Shown: one piece after another, positions 25,101 through 35,261 of the stretch | Numbering within the stretch: position 1 is the first letter of the stretch | How the letters are laid out: every line of letters starts with the position of its first letter | Source of the DNA: Golubevia sp. BC0850 | Lineage: Eukaryota; Basidiomycota; Exobasidiomycetes; Golubeviales; Golubeviaceae | Direction of reading: 5' to 3' | Assembly: GCA_012976225.1 (NCBI GenBank) | Contig: JAAVVG010000004.1 | Coordinates: 682,001 to 746,000 of the forward strand | Length of the DNA: 64,000 bases | Notes under the pieces: generated by a model | The model's database searches: none | Seen by the model: the letters and a program-made list of their open reading frames with translations, nothing else | What the model was told of the DNA's origin: nothing | Position numbers and translations under genes: made by a program

Positions 25101-28100
25101 CCTGGAAAGGAGAGCTGGAGTCGCTCGTATCGGTCCCAAAGTCCTGATGTTGGAGACGGTTCAGAACGTTTTGAGAAACGGCGCCACCAGGATTTCTTCC
25201 GGCTTCCTGCACCTCGTATCCGTCATGAGACACTTCCAAGATCGGTTCACCAGCTAGACCTGGAACTGAGGAGATGGCTCGTAGACCTCGATTTTCTTTG
25301 GGAGCATCTCCGTCTGACTGAAAGAAAGCTTCTTGGGGAATCTCTCTCCGAACCTTGGATTTAGCTTTGACCCAGGTCTTGGAATTGGAGTCCCAAATTT
25401 GATTCTTTTCGCTTCCGAATCTGTCAGTCATGTAGGCCGTTGGAAAGATTTCTGAATCCGGTAGAATTGGGATGATGCCTCCAGAAAGAAGACGTTCAGA
25501 ACCATTGAGGGGAGAAGAAGAAGAAGCCGATACAGAAGGGTTCCCGCCTCGTTCTCCTTGCTGACTAGTCCTGAGATTGCTGTTGGAGGCAGATCTGAAA
25601 GCTTTAGAAGCTTGTGAAGGCGTCGCAGCGAAAACCCTGTTCGATCTGGTAGGCGACTCGAGGAGAGATTCGGAGGAAGGAAGCATCTGAGCGTCGCTTC
25701 TCGCAGCAGGCAGTGGCGTTATCGAGCTCCCGCTTGGTACTCTCAGTTGATCATATGGTGGAGAATGACTACTTGAAGGATCGTTGGCTGGTGACTGAAG
25801 GGCTGCTGAATTGCTGATAAAGCTTTGATGAACTTGAATTGTCTGAGGTCCCGGAGCTCTCTGATTTGCCAATTCTTCGTCTGCCGCTTGCTGGCTGTTC
25901 TTCTCCAAATCCGCTCGATTCTGAGCAGCCCAGCTAGCTCTGAAGTTCCTTTCTCTTCTCTCTGCTTCGATTCTCAACATTTCTTCTCTCTCTCTCTCCT
26001 CTTGACGTTTTCTCCATCGTTGTTGCCTCTCTTCTTCCTCCTTCTGTTCCAGTATCAAGTCTCTTTCCTGTTCTGCTCTGATCTCTTCCGCGACCTGAGA
26101 AGCAGCACTGAATCTTCTAAGAGTCTTCCTTGGAGACTCTTCCTTCTCCGCTTTGAGACTTTTTCCGATTGCAGAACGTCTCAAGAAGGATTCTTTGGTG
26201 GAAGAGCTCGAAGGGAAGGAACCATTAGAAAACGATATTGGGATTCTGGAGGAAAGAACTTGAGTACCAGGGTGAGGTGGAGTTGGGTTCGAGTCGTCTC
26301 CGAGAACAGAATGAAGAGCGGCCTGAGAGTTCTCGTCTTGGTCTTGGGCTTGAACGTTTGATCGAGCCTCCACTGCTTCCATTCGTGGCTCAGAAGAGCC
26401 AATTCCAGCATCTCTTTCTCTCCTGATTCTACCCGCTTCAGCTCTTCGAGCCAAGCTTTCCTCTCCTCTCCCAACTGGGGTTTTCCTCGGCCTGGTGGGA
26501 CTTGCGTAGCCATCAGTGAAAGAGGTAGCGGCATCTCTGGAAGCATTTGGAGTGGGAGCATCTCTACCGGACCTTGCACCTCTGCTCCTAGAGACATCGC
26601 TGAACTTGGATTGATCGAAAACAGAGTTCTGAGCAGCAGCAGTTGAATCTTGAGCTCCGAGCTGTGCGTCCACAGCCTCTTCTTCTTCTTCTTCGATCTC
26701 TGCATTCTCCTCATCAAACTCTTCTTCTGACCATTCCACTTCACTTTCCATTTCTTCGACGGCTTGATCTTCCTCGACCTCGAGGTAAGTTCCAAGAGGG
26801 CCGGATCCATTTTCTGCCTGACTCGGAGAAGCTGTGTCTGAGAGTCGATCACTTCCCAGCCCACCTAATCGAACGTTGTTCATGAAAGGACCATATTCTT
26901 TGACGTAGTCTATCCTCCGCTGGGATCCAAAAGTAGGCGAAGAATCCTCCGGCTTGGATTGTTGTGTTGAATCGTGTGGTTGGATTTCTTCTCCTGTTCG
27001 AGATGAAAGAGTTCCTCGATTCGTCCAAAAAGAAGGGCTCGGTCGGCGAACAGCTTTCCGCGTAATAAAAGAAGAAGACGGAGGAGGAGGAGGAGCAGGT
27101 GGGGAAGTAGAGATAGGAACATCTAGCCTAGTCCTCTTGGTCTCTCGATCTTCATCATCTCCAAACGTTCTCAGGTACACAGGTTCGACTTGCTTCTTGA
27201 CAGGACTATTAGACTCTCTCTCTGCAGCTCTTCCCAATTTGCTTCTCAGCTCATCCATGCCCGAAGGCGTTCTACCTTGAGTGAAGATTTGCATGGGTCG
27301 AGCAGGAGTAGAAGGAACCGTCCGCGTCAGCATTTGAGAGAAGTCGAATACGGCTAACGAAGGAGCTGCCTTTTGAGTTGAGCCTCCTTCAATTGAAATC
27401 TTTGGAGGGTATTCCATCGAAGAGCCAGAAGGACCTGCTTGAGGAGTTACGTTCCCTTGAGAAGATGTCGGTCGAACTTGACTTTCCCTTTCTGCTTCAG
27501 CAGTTCCAGCTTCCTCCATAGCTTTCCTAGCTCCTTCGCTGACGTACATCTTCCCCTTCCCCTTGTTTGCAGAGGGAATGGCGAAAGATTTCGTTGGCGG
27601 AGCTTCCGACATCATCTTGGGAAGAGATCGACTTTGTTCCTTCGACTGAGTTTCCAATGTTGCCTTTGCTACATCGTCTCCATTGATTGAGCTTTTGGGA
27701 GAAGGCCACATAGACTCTAAAGGCGTCTTCTTATTCAAAAGATTCTTGATAGGAGAAGCAGCGTTCTTCCACTGAGGTTGAAAGATCGGCGCCAGGTCTG
27801 AAACGTCTTCTCGATGAATAAAAGTCTGTTCGATCTCTTGAGCTGTCGAGGCAGAGGTTGAAGCATCTTGTGAATTTGCAAGTGAGACTGGAATGTCGGT
27901 TCGTTGAGGTCCTGAGTCTTGATCCTGCCTGAGCCTCGAGAGATCTCGACTCTCTTCTGTTCGATGAGAAGAGCTACTCAGTTCAGCAGCTTCTCTAGGC
28001 TGCTCTTGTTGATCTTCCTCTTCTTCGTTCCCAGCGTCCGAAGGTCCTCTCATCTTAGCTTCCGAAGAGGTACTTGATCTGGAGGGAGATAGAGGCTGAT

Positions 28101-29631
28101 TTGGGACTTGAGCTTGAGATTGAGAGAAGGAATGTCTAGAAGGAGCATCTACGAAGCTAAGAGACTGCGATTGAGATTCAGAGACGTTTTGATTTCCACT
28201 TCCACTCGTCCGATTATCCACAGAGGGAGCTTCGACACTGTAAGCCAACGATCGATCGATTCCATCCCCCCTTTCCTGTTCCTCTTCTTCCTCCGATTCA
28301 GATGCGAAAGAGCTCATTCCTTCCTCTTCTTCCTCTTCCGATTCTAGAGTTTTCTGCCTCCTTCTGAGGAGTGGAGTTGGATGAGCTTCAGGTACCATTC
28401 TCTGACTCTCCTCATCTTCATTTCCAGAGAGATTCATCGTCACAGTCATCGTGACTGTTCTTGTAGGACTCGGAGAGCGAGACCTTCCTTCTCTGCTTTC
28501 TTCTAGAGAGTAAGAAGCCATCCCAGCTCTATCTCTTCTTCTTGGTGGTAAAGGTGTTTGAGCGACTCTCTCGTCCTGCTCAACGTTTTCTGGAGGTTCG
28601 AAATCTTGAGAATAGTCTTCAGGGGCCCCCTCTTCTCTCCCAGGGTCATCAGAACCTAAGTATATTCTCTGATTCGTATCTTGTCTCTCCTTATTGCTTT
28701 CTCCTAGCTTCTTCCTAATAGCTTCCTGGTAACCATTTTCTCCGCCCTTTCCGCCTCGGTCTGCTGATGGCTCAACGATGGAGCTGTCCATGAGAATCGA
28801 GGTATCATTAGCTCCACTAGTTTTTCGATAGTTAGAATTTGAAGGACCAGGTTGAAGTTCAGAGTTGGGAGTAGTTCGAGAAGGAGGGACTTGTTGCTGT
28901 TCTTCATCTTTGACCTCTTGATCTTGTTCTTGACTGTCAAGAGAATTTTCATTCTGAGGGGAAGATAACTTTGACATTCCAGTTGGGAACCTAGGTTTCT
29001 TGTCCCAGAAAAGAGTTGGATTGGATGCGGGTTGAGGAGAGAGGTTGGCTTGCGGGCTTGAGGGAGTGGTGAGATCGTTTCCTCCTCCTTTCGAGGACTC
29101 TTGGTTTCCAGTTTGAGAAGAACTAGCTGTACTCTGACTATTGCTTCCACCACTTGGGTTCCTATTGCGAACATCTTCAACTGTTTCCACTTCCAGTCCC
29201 TTCGATTCAGTGGTAGCGGTTGAATCTGGCTGAGGCTCTAGATACTCATCCCCGCCCTGTTCACCCTCGACTTGATTCCCACTTCCTTCTGCATGGACTC
29301 CAATCTGTTTCCCCTGAACTGAATCATCACCACCAGGATTCTGCAGTGCTGGATTGAGGGACGCGTCTTGAGAAGGAGTCTCCTGCCAACTTTGACTGAG
29401 TTCTGCGAATTCAGGATCTAGTTTCCATGCAGCCGCAGAAGGAAACAATTGAGGTTGAGGCTGAGTTTGAGGGAATAGTAAACTAGGAGTTGCACTTGAG
29501 ATTTCAGTGATGACAGGAGCTGGAGGAAGAGGGGAAGAATCTGATGCTGTTGGTGCTGCTGCTGCTGATGGTTGATCTTGATCTGAGGTTTGACTGAGAT
29601 TGAGATCCGATTGGTTAGGAGGTGATGACAT
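22168..29631 (-). CDS. cdc11: Cdc11/Nud1-like septation (SIN/MEN) scaffold with leucine-rich repeats
   Basis: Four exons (29631-23939, 23846-23775, 23663-23581, 23495-22168) join to 2391 codons. Cdc11 (fission yeast) and Nud1 (budding yeast) anchor the septation initiation or mitotic exit kinase cascade at the spindle pole body. The first 1750 or so residues are disordered and Ser/Gln/Glu-rich, with acidic patches and Pro-directed Ser/Thr sites. A conserved-looking linker follows (FLDLAEMTLGENALPEMQHH, WVEEWEELEKIDLRRRKVGS). The LRR domain then begins at the exon 1/2 boundary and runs about 400 residues (VRLLTASHNRVSDVASF, LETLDLSHNEIESLSG, LRELRLESNSITSIEG, LRTLYADFCSIQTIDN, LQDFSLRMQGVAG). 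The YADFCSI...LQDFSLR pattern is characteristic of Cdc11/Nud1. The C-terminal tail ends in a charged helix. Two small exons of 72 and 83 nt each encode about one repeat. Confidence 0.85.
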
Positions 29632-30112
29632 GTGATCTAAATGTCTCTGGATGAGTAACCTTAGAGTCAGCGACTAAATGAAGGAAAGGGAAGAACGGAT
29701 TGGATTGAGTCAGTGTTGGTGTTGTTCTTTGACCCAAACAGCTGAAGCGCTGAAGGAAGAGGAGGTGAAGAAGTCCGATGCTCACCTTCGCTATTTGAAG
29801 ATCGCAACTTTCTGAATTGAATCGATAGGTGATTTCAGCTTTATTAAGAATCGAAATGGCGAGATTGGATTGATGCTGATGATTATGCAAATAAGAGACT
29901 CTTGAATCTTCAAACGCGTAGTAGTATCGAGCACGAGCCTCACTCCCTGAACAAGAATTGAAACTGAATCGAAATTACAACAGTCAAAAAAGATACAAGC
30001 GAAGAGAGATGTTCCTAAGATACTTTGAAATCCCTAGAAAGAACAAATAGAAAAGAGAGAGTACGGCCTCTCCTCCTGACCTCTAATCCCAAATCCCCTC
30101 CCCTCTTCTCCC
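29632..30112. other. upstream region of cdc11 and 3' flank of the ggt gene
   Basis: Both neighbours are on the minus strand, so this stretch carries the cdc11 promoter and leader. An open frame of 91 codons (29615-29890, minus) overlaps the cdc11 start; it may be an upstream ORF or chance. No other gene is visible. Confidence 0.4.
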
Positions 30113-32514
30113 TCAATAAGCCACAGCGACTCCACCTTTCCTACTATCACTAGCAGCAAAAACTCTACCTTTCCTACCAGGACCAATTTTCATAACTGCC
30201 TGAACTTCACTCAAAGCCCAATCAATATCCGTCATTAAAATCTCATGACCTTTACTCTTCAAACTTTCAATCAATCCTTCATCAAAACTGGTTTCAACTT
30301 GAACTTGATTTGGAAGCAACTGATGATGAATCCGAGGTCTTTCAATCGATTGAGATAGATCTAAACCGAATTCCAAGTTGGTTAAAACTGAACCTATGGC
30401 AGGGAAAATTCTGGATCCTCCAGAACCTCCTATTGAAAGATAGAAGGAACCATCTTGGTTTTCTAGGATTGAAGGTGCCATGCTTGAGAGTGGACGTTTA
30501 CCTGATGAAGGGGAGGGAAGAGAGGGGGTTCAGTAACGAGGGTTGAAACACCTTTCGATGAAAGACAACTTATCTGCTTTTCTCTCAAATCTCACCTTCA
30601 GCTGGATAATTATAAGGTGAAGGATATAATCCAAAAGCATTTGGTACCCCAGGAGTAGAAGAATCATCCATTTCATCATTCAAAATAATCCCAGTTTCCT
30701 TATCCAAAACCTGACTTCCAAAAATCAAATTGACAGTACTAGTCAAAGCGACTGCCATACCATTTTTATCAACCGTACTCAAATGCATAGTTCCATGATT
30801 CTCTCTAACATCAAACAAAGGTTCATACCAATCAATCTCCTTAGTTTGATTCTCGAAAATCCGTTCTCTTCTATAATCTGCTTCTTTCAAGGTAGAAATT
30901 TCTGAAATCCTCTTAATAGCTTTGAAATCTAAGAAATCAGGATCTGCAATCTCTGTTCTTTGAGCTGAAGAATGTTTCATTGCTTCAATTATCAAATGAG
31001 AATTCAAATCGGATTCAATTCCATCTTTCAAAAAATTTGGAAAACCATCTAAAATGTTGAGTAAAGATAATAAAACTGGTCCTGAAGTTGGTGGACCAGT
31101 GGTCCAAACTTTTTTACCTTTCCATTCACCTTGAATTGCTTTCTCAACTTTTGCCTTATAACTCTTTAAATCTGATAATGTTAAAATTCCACCTTTCGAT
31201 TGAACTTTCTTCACCAAAGATTTCGCAATTTCACCTTCATAAAAACTTCCTGGACCCTCATCAGAAATCTTTTGTAAAGTTCTAGCGTAATTTTCTCTTT
31301 TCAATAAATCTCCTTCAACCAATAAAGAACCAGTTTCCGGATTGACGAAAATCTCTTCCCAATCAGGATCATTCAACATGAAACTTCCGAAAAGTTTCAA
31401 TCTCCTTTCTAATTCTTTGGAAGTTTTACCACCTTTAGCAATTTGAATAGCAGGTTTCACCAATCTTTCCCAAGGTAGAACTCCCCATCTACGATGAGCT
31501 TCTTCTAAACCTCTAAGTTCTCCTGGAACTCCTACTGCTAAACCTCCGACTCTAGCTGCTAAAGGTCGGTTTTGAAACATTGTCTCGTTGGATCCTGTTG
31601 GTCCCGTCTCACGGAAATCTATCGTCGTGTGTTCTGCACAGTGAGAAGTTGAAGAGGATTTGGGACATGGTGTTGGAGCTCTGACTATCATGAAACCTCC
31701 TCCTCCGATACCGGATGAGAACACTGGAGAGAAAGATCGGAGAGGGGATGGGAGAATGCAAAGTCAGAAGGAAAGTTCAAGTGGCTTGTCGTGAGTCTGC
31801 TCGTTTGGACGACTCACTGTTTAGAACTCCTACACAAAGCGTGGAAGCGATAGCTGCATCTACAGCTGACCCATCATCCTTGAGAACTGTAGAGGAAGGG
31901 AGGGATGGTAGATAGATGGAAGGTCAGTATGGAGTCAAAACGGGGACGGGGGAAAGGACAATTTTGGCTTCAATTCTCATGTTGCCTCTCGTCTCCTCTC
32001 GGATTTTTGTGCTATCAATCCTGACCTATCTCTAGCCCCCTTGGATTCACTCATTGGCTTGTCATTGTTGAAGAGGAGAGCTGATAGCTACTGCCACCCT
32101 ATCCCCTTATCTCCATTCCATGACTCCTGGACCTCTCCTCCACTGATTCTAACTCTAACCCTCATGCCTCCCTTTGATTGAATCTTGATACTGACCATCC
32201 AGCCCAACCTGACTACAAGTAGGATTCTCAGTAGCTACAGCTCCTTTCTTTCCCTTTGCCAAAACGGCAGGATAGGGTCTACCTTTCCTATCCTGTCTGG
32301 ATTTCGTGTCTTTGATCTCCTGAAAGATTACAGTGACCACTGTAGCTGCAGTGGCTATACATAAAACTATGATCAAAGTTTTGACTATCAATCTAGCTAC
32401 CTTTGGTGATGGTTTACGGGAAGAAGTTGAATTGGAAGTTGAATTACGTCGACGATGAAGTAGTGGACTACTTTCACTTGAGGAAGAAGAGGAAATCATT
32501 GATGGATCTGGCAT
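30113..32514 (-). CDS. ggt1: gamma-glutamyltransferase (glutathione hydrolase), type II membrane protein
   Basis: Four exons (32514-32196, 31886-31818, 31723-30596, 30501-30113) join to 634 codons. The enzyme cleaves the gamma-glutamyl bond of glutathione, normally in the vacuole or at the cell surface, recycling Cys and Glu. A cytoplasmic Ser-rich tail of about 40 residues precedes one membrane segment (LIVKTLIIVLCIATAATVVTVI). The enzyme core follows: DDGSAVDAAIASTLCVGVLN on the 69-nt second exon, then SSGIGGGGFMIV. The autocleavage and nucleophile Thr lies in HGTMHLSTVDKNG. Substrate-loop motifs NDEMDDSS and SIGGSGGSRI are present, and the product ends with ASDSRKGGVAVAY. Length is close to the fungal norm. 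The start lies less than 100-170 bases from the divergent G-patch gene. Confidence 0.93.
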
Positions 32515-32608
32515 CCTTTCTTGAAAGCCGTAGTATGTTTGAGATCAACAGGTAGGGGTTGGCGCCGGAGGGATCACCAATGAATTGGGATTTGGGAGCA
32601 ATGGACTG
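32515..32608. promoter_or_regulatory. compact bidirectional promoter, ggt1 / G-patch gene
   Basis: Only 94 bases (166 if the downstream gene starts at 32681) separate two divergent start codons. Both genes must initiate from this stretch. No TATA box is visible on either strand. Confidence 0.5.
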
Positions 32609-34528
32609 ATGGATGGAGTCGAGGGATCGCCATCTTGCCTCCTAACTTTTCATCCGAAATCTCCACATTGTCTTCTTTCGATGAGAAAATGGGGAAATGA
32701 AACGAACTACTGCATCCCAGTTCACATTCATTCAGAAAGAGAAAAGCAGCCATCAATTCAATCCAAATCTGTTCATCTAGGTTTAGGCAGCGACTCGGAC
32801 TCAAATCTTAAGAAACCCTCAAATTCTCCTTCAAATTCTCATCAAACCTCAAAATATCTACAAAGAGAAGAATCAGAAAAAGATTATCGTGATTGGATCT
32901 CCTTCACTACTGGAGAACTGAGTAACGAATCTAAGAAGCAGGCTCAAAGGAAATCAGCTCCTGCATTCGTCAAAGCTACTTCTTTGAGTAATTCTAATTC
33001 GGGACAAGAGATTTTACTTGGACCTTCTCAATCCGAGTCGAATAGATCAAAGCCATTAGAGGAGAGCTTGGATTCAGTCTCAAGTGAGAATAAGGTTGGA
33101 TTAGATCGAGAAAATGGAGAAGATAAACTCTCTTTGGATGCTGCGCCTTCAGCGAATGAATCACAAGATGTTGGCGATGAAATTCGATCAAAAGAGAACC
33201 AAGTTGAAGAGCTAATTCAGGAACCAATAAGATCAAACTTCTCTTCCTTCTACGATTCCTTCAAGAAGGAGCTTTCCCAAAGACCCATTCAAGTATCAGT
33301 ACCTTCAACCTCCAAACTTTCAACGTCAACTCCACCTGCTCGTACAGATTTAAAACGTAAAAGGAAATTGGTTTCTCCTGCAGGACAAGAGGAAGATTGG
33401 TTTATCTCTAAAGCTTCAAAAGCTCTGATTCGAGAAAGGGAGAGAAACAAGTTGAAGTTTCAAGAAGAAGAATCTCAAGGTTCTGTCCTAAATCAGGGTT
33501 TCGAAATCAATGGTCTTTCAGAAATCTCAGAATTGAAAGAACAAAGTAGTAACGAGATGAATCGATGTCCAATCTGTTCGGGAAAACTTCCTTCTCCTCT
33601 TAATGATGAGAACAAATTAGAACATGAAAGGTCTTTAGGTCATAGATTGGCTATGGACGTTGATAAGCCTTTACCAGTCCAGATTTTCAATCGTGTTACA
33701 CTCGATAAAAGAGAAGGGAAAGAAATAGAGAAGGAAAGAGAACCTAAACCGAAAGGGATGGATTTGAAACGATTCAAGTTGAAAAGTAACAACAAAGGAT
33801 ATGGGTTGTTGGAGAGAATGGGTTGGAAAGAAGGTATGGGATTGGGTAGGGAAGATGACTTAGGAGATGGAGACAGGAATCTGGAAATCGAGGAAGGCCG
33901 ACGTGGAGATCGACTCGAAGTTGGGGTCGAAGAGAAACACGTTTCAAGACTTTCGGATCCAGGTATCGAAGCAAATCGGAATGATCTATCTTCAACTACT
34001 GAAAAGGAAGCGACAAACAACGGATCAAGTTCTCAAACTGCAATCATCATCCACGAAAGTGATGAGCAACCCGAAACTTTAGAGCAAGATTTGAATGGGG
34101 ATGAATTAGCCAATCATTCTACTTCTACTTCCAATTATGATATACCTTCAACTTCAACCCCCAACAATGCCTCAACTTCCATCAAACCCAAACCTCAACC
34201 AACATCAAACAGAACTTTAGAACCCATCTCAATTCGTCTGAAGAACAATCGTTTTGGATTAGGAGCTAGCAAAGTCTCAGAGAAGAAGACTTTGTTGTCA
34301 AAAGATTTACAAGATGAAGAAGAGAAGAAAGTTTTCGGCAAGAAGAATTGGACTCCGATTAGAAAGGAAGAACTGAAAAGACAGAGAAAAGGGGGAGAAA
34401 GAAAGGATGGTAAATCGAAGAAAGGTGGAGTTGGAAATGGGAATCAAAGAGAAAGTAAGAGAGACAGAGAGAAAAGAATCGAGAGAGAGAAGAGGGAATG
34501 GAGAGACATTAGGGGGAGTTTGGGTTAG
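32609..34528 (+). CDS. G-patch protein with a C2H2-type zinc finger
   Basis: A single open frame of about 640 codons, apparently without introns. The G-patch (about residues 395-420) reads NKGYGLLERMGWKEGMGLGR. G-patch domains bind and stimulate DEAH-box helicases such as Prp43 or Prp2 in splicing and ribosome assembly. Just before it, CPICSGKLPSP...HERSLGH fits a C-x2-C...H-x5-H finger of the matrin/U1C kind. A second short block near the C-terminus (ISIRLKNNRFGLGASK) is followed by a very basic Lys/Arg/Glu tail, probably RNA-binding or nucleolar. The zinc finger plus G-patch resembles the GPANK1-like group without ankyrin repeats, but I cannot fix the orthologue. Two starts are possible: ATG at 32609, or ATG at 32681, which opens MRKWGNETNYCIPVHIHSE. 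The second may be the true one. Confidence 0.8.
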   Translation: MDGVEGSPSCLLTFHPKSPHCLLSMRKWGNETNYCIPVHIHSEREKQPSIQSKSVHLGLGSDSDSNLKKPSNSPSNSHQTSKYLQREESEKDYRDWISFTTGELSNESKKQAQRKSAPAFVKATSLSNSNSGQEILLGPSQSESNRSKPLEESLDSVSSENKVGLDRENGEDKLSLDAAPSANESQDVGDEIRSKENQVEELIQEPIRSNFSSFYDSFKKELSQRPIQVSVPSTSKLSTSTPPARTDLKRKRKLVSPAGQEEDWFISKASKALIRERERNKLKFQEEESQGSVLNQGFEINGLSEISELKEQSSNEMNRCPICSGKLPSPLNDENKLEHERSLGHRLAMDVDKPLPVQIFNRVTLDKREGKEIEKEREPKPKGMDLKRFKLKSNNKGYGLLERMGWKEGMGLGREDDLGDGDRNLEIEEGRRGDRLEVGVEEKHVSRLSDPGIEANRNDLSSTTEKEATNNGSSSQTAIIIHESDEQPETLEQDLNGDELANHSTSTSNYDIPSTSTPNNASTSIKPKPQPTSNRTLEPISIRLKNNRFGLGASKVSEKKTLLSKDLQDEEEKKVFGKKNWTPIRKEELKRQRKGGERKDGKSKKGGVGNGNQRESKRDREKRIEREKREWRDIRGSLG

Positions 34529-35261
34529 ACTTGAGAGAGAAGAGATCATGAACATTTGGTTCGGAGAAGACGAGATTTAATTTCGGTTGTGAATCAAGGT
34601 TGTTTGCAAATTTCAATGTACTATTGGTTTTCATCATATGTTGCTTTACTTGAGCAAGACAATTTCAAGAAGGTGTTTTGGTTTATTCTTCTGCTGTCTC
34701 GACTTGGTCTTGAGTCCCGCAAGTCGCCGTGCAGATCCCAGCTCACCGAAGTCACTCACCCTCCTGCTGCAGATCATTCCGGTGTCGCAGAGCGATTGTA
34801 ATCAGTTCTACCTATCGTACATCTCTTTTCTTTTGCACTTGTCATTAGCAGACGCACTGTGATTAGTCTGCTTGGTATGGTGCTTAGTCAAATCAACCTT
34901 AAGAAGGCGAGTCAGCTATACTGACCAGCCCTCACTAATACCTCACTGCAAAAAAGTAAAACCGCTTTCTTCCCTCGTCAACCCCACTCTCCGGTCCCTT
35001 CAATATCATTCTCCAACTTTCTCCAAGCATTAGTCATTCTCTCTACCCCACTCTTTTAAACACTACTTAAGAAGGACTTCCTTTTCTTTCAGAACACCTT
35101 CATTCCTCCCAATCTCTCTTCTTCTTCCTTCTTCAATTCACTCTCCTCCTTCAATCACTCTTCTTCCACCCAACCCTCTACTCTTCTCTACCCCAATCTT
35201 CTACTAGCATCTCAAACAAAGATCTATATCAACTTCAAACCAAATCCACGAATCGGGGTGA
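34529..35261 (+). promoter_or_regulatory. intergenic region and leader of the sugar transporter
   Basis: The first part is the 3' flank of the G-patch gene. From about 34970 to 35220 the sequence is strongly C/T-rich, the leader type seen before other expressed genes here. TTTTAAACAC at about 35055 is the nearest A/T element. No gene is supported. Confidence 0.5.

Noticed and set aside
29615-29890. 91-codon minus-strand ORF overlapping the cdc11 start
   Set aside because: Probably an upstream frame in the leader; no recognisable protein.
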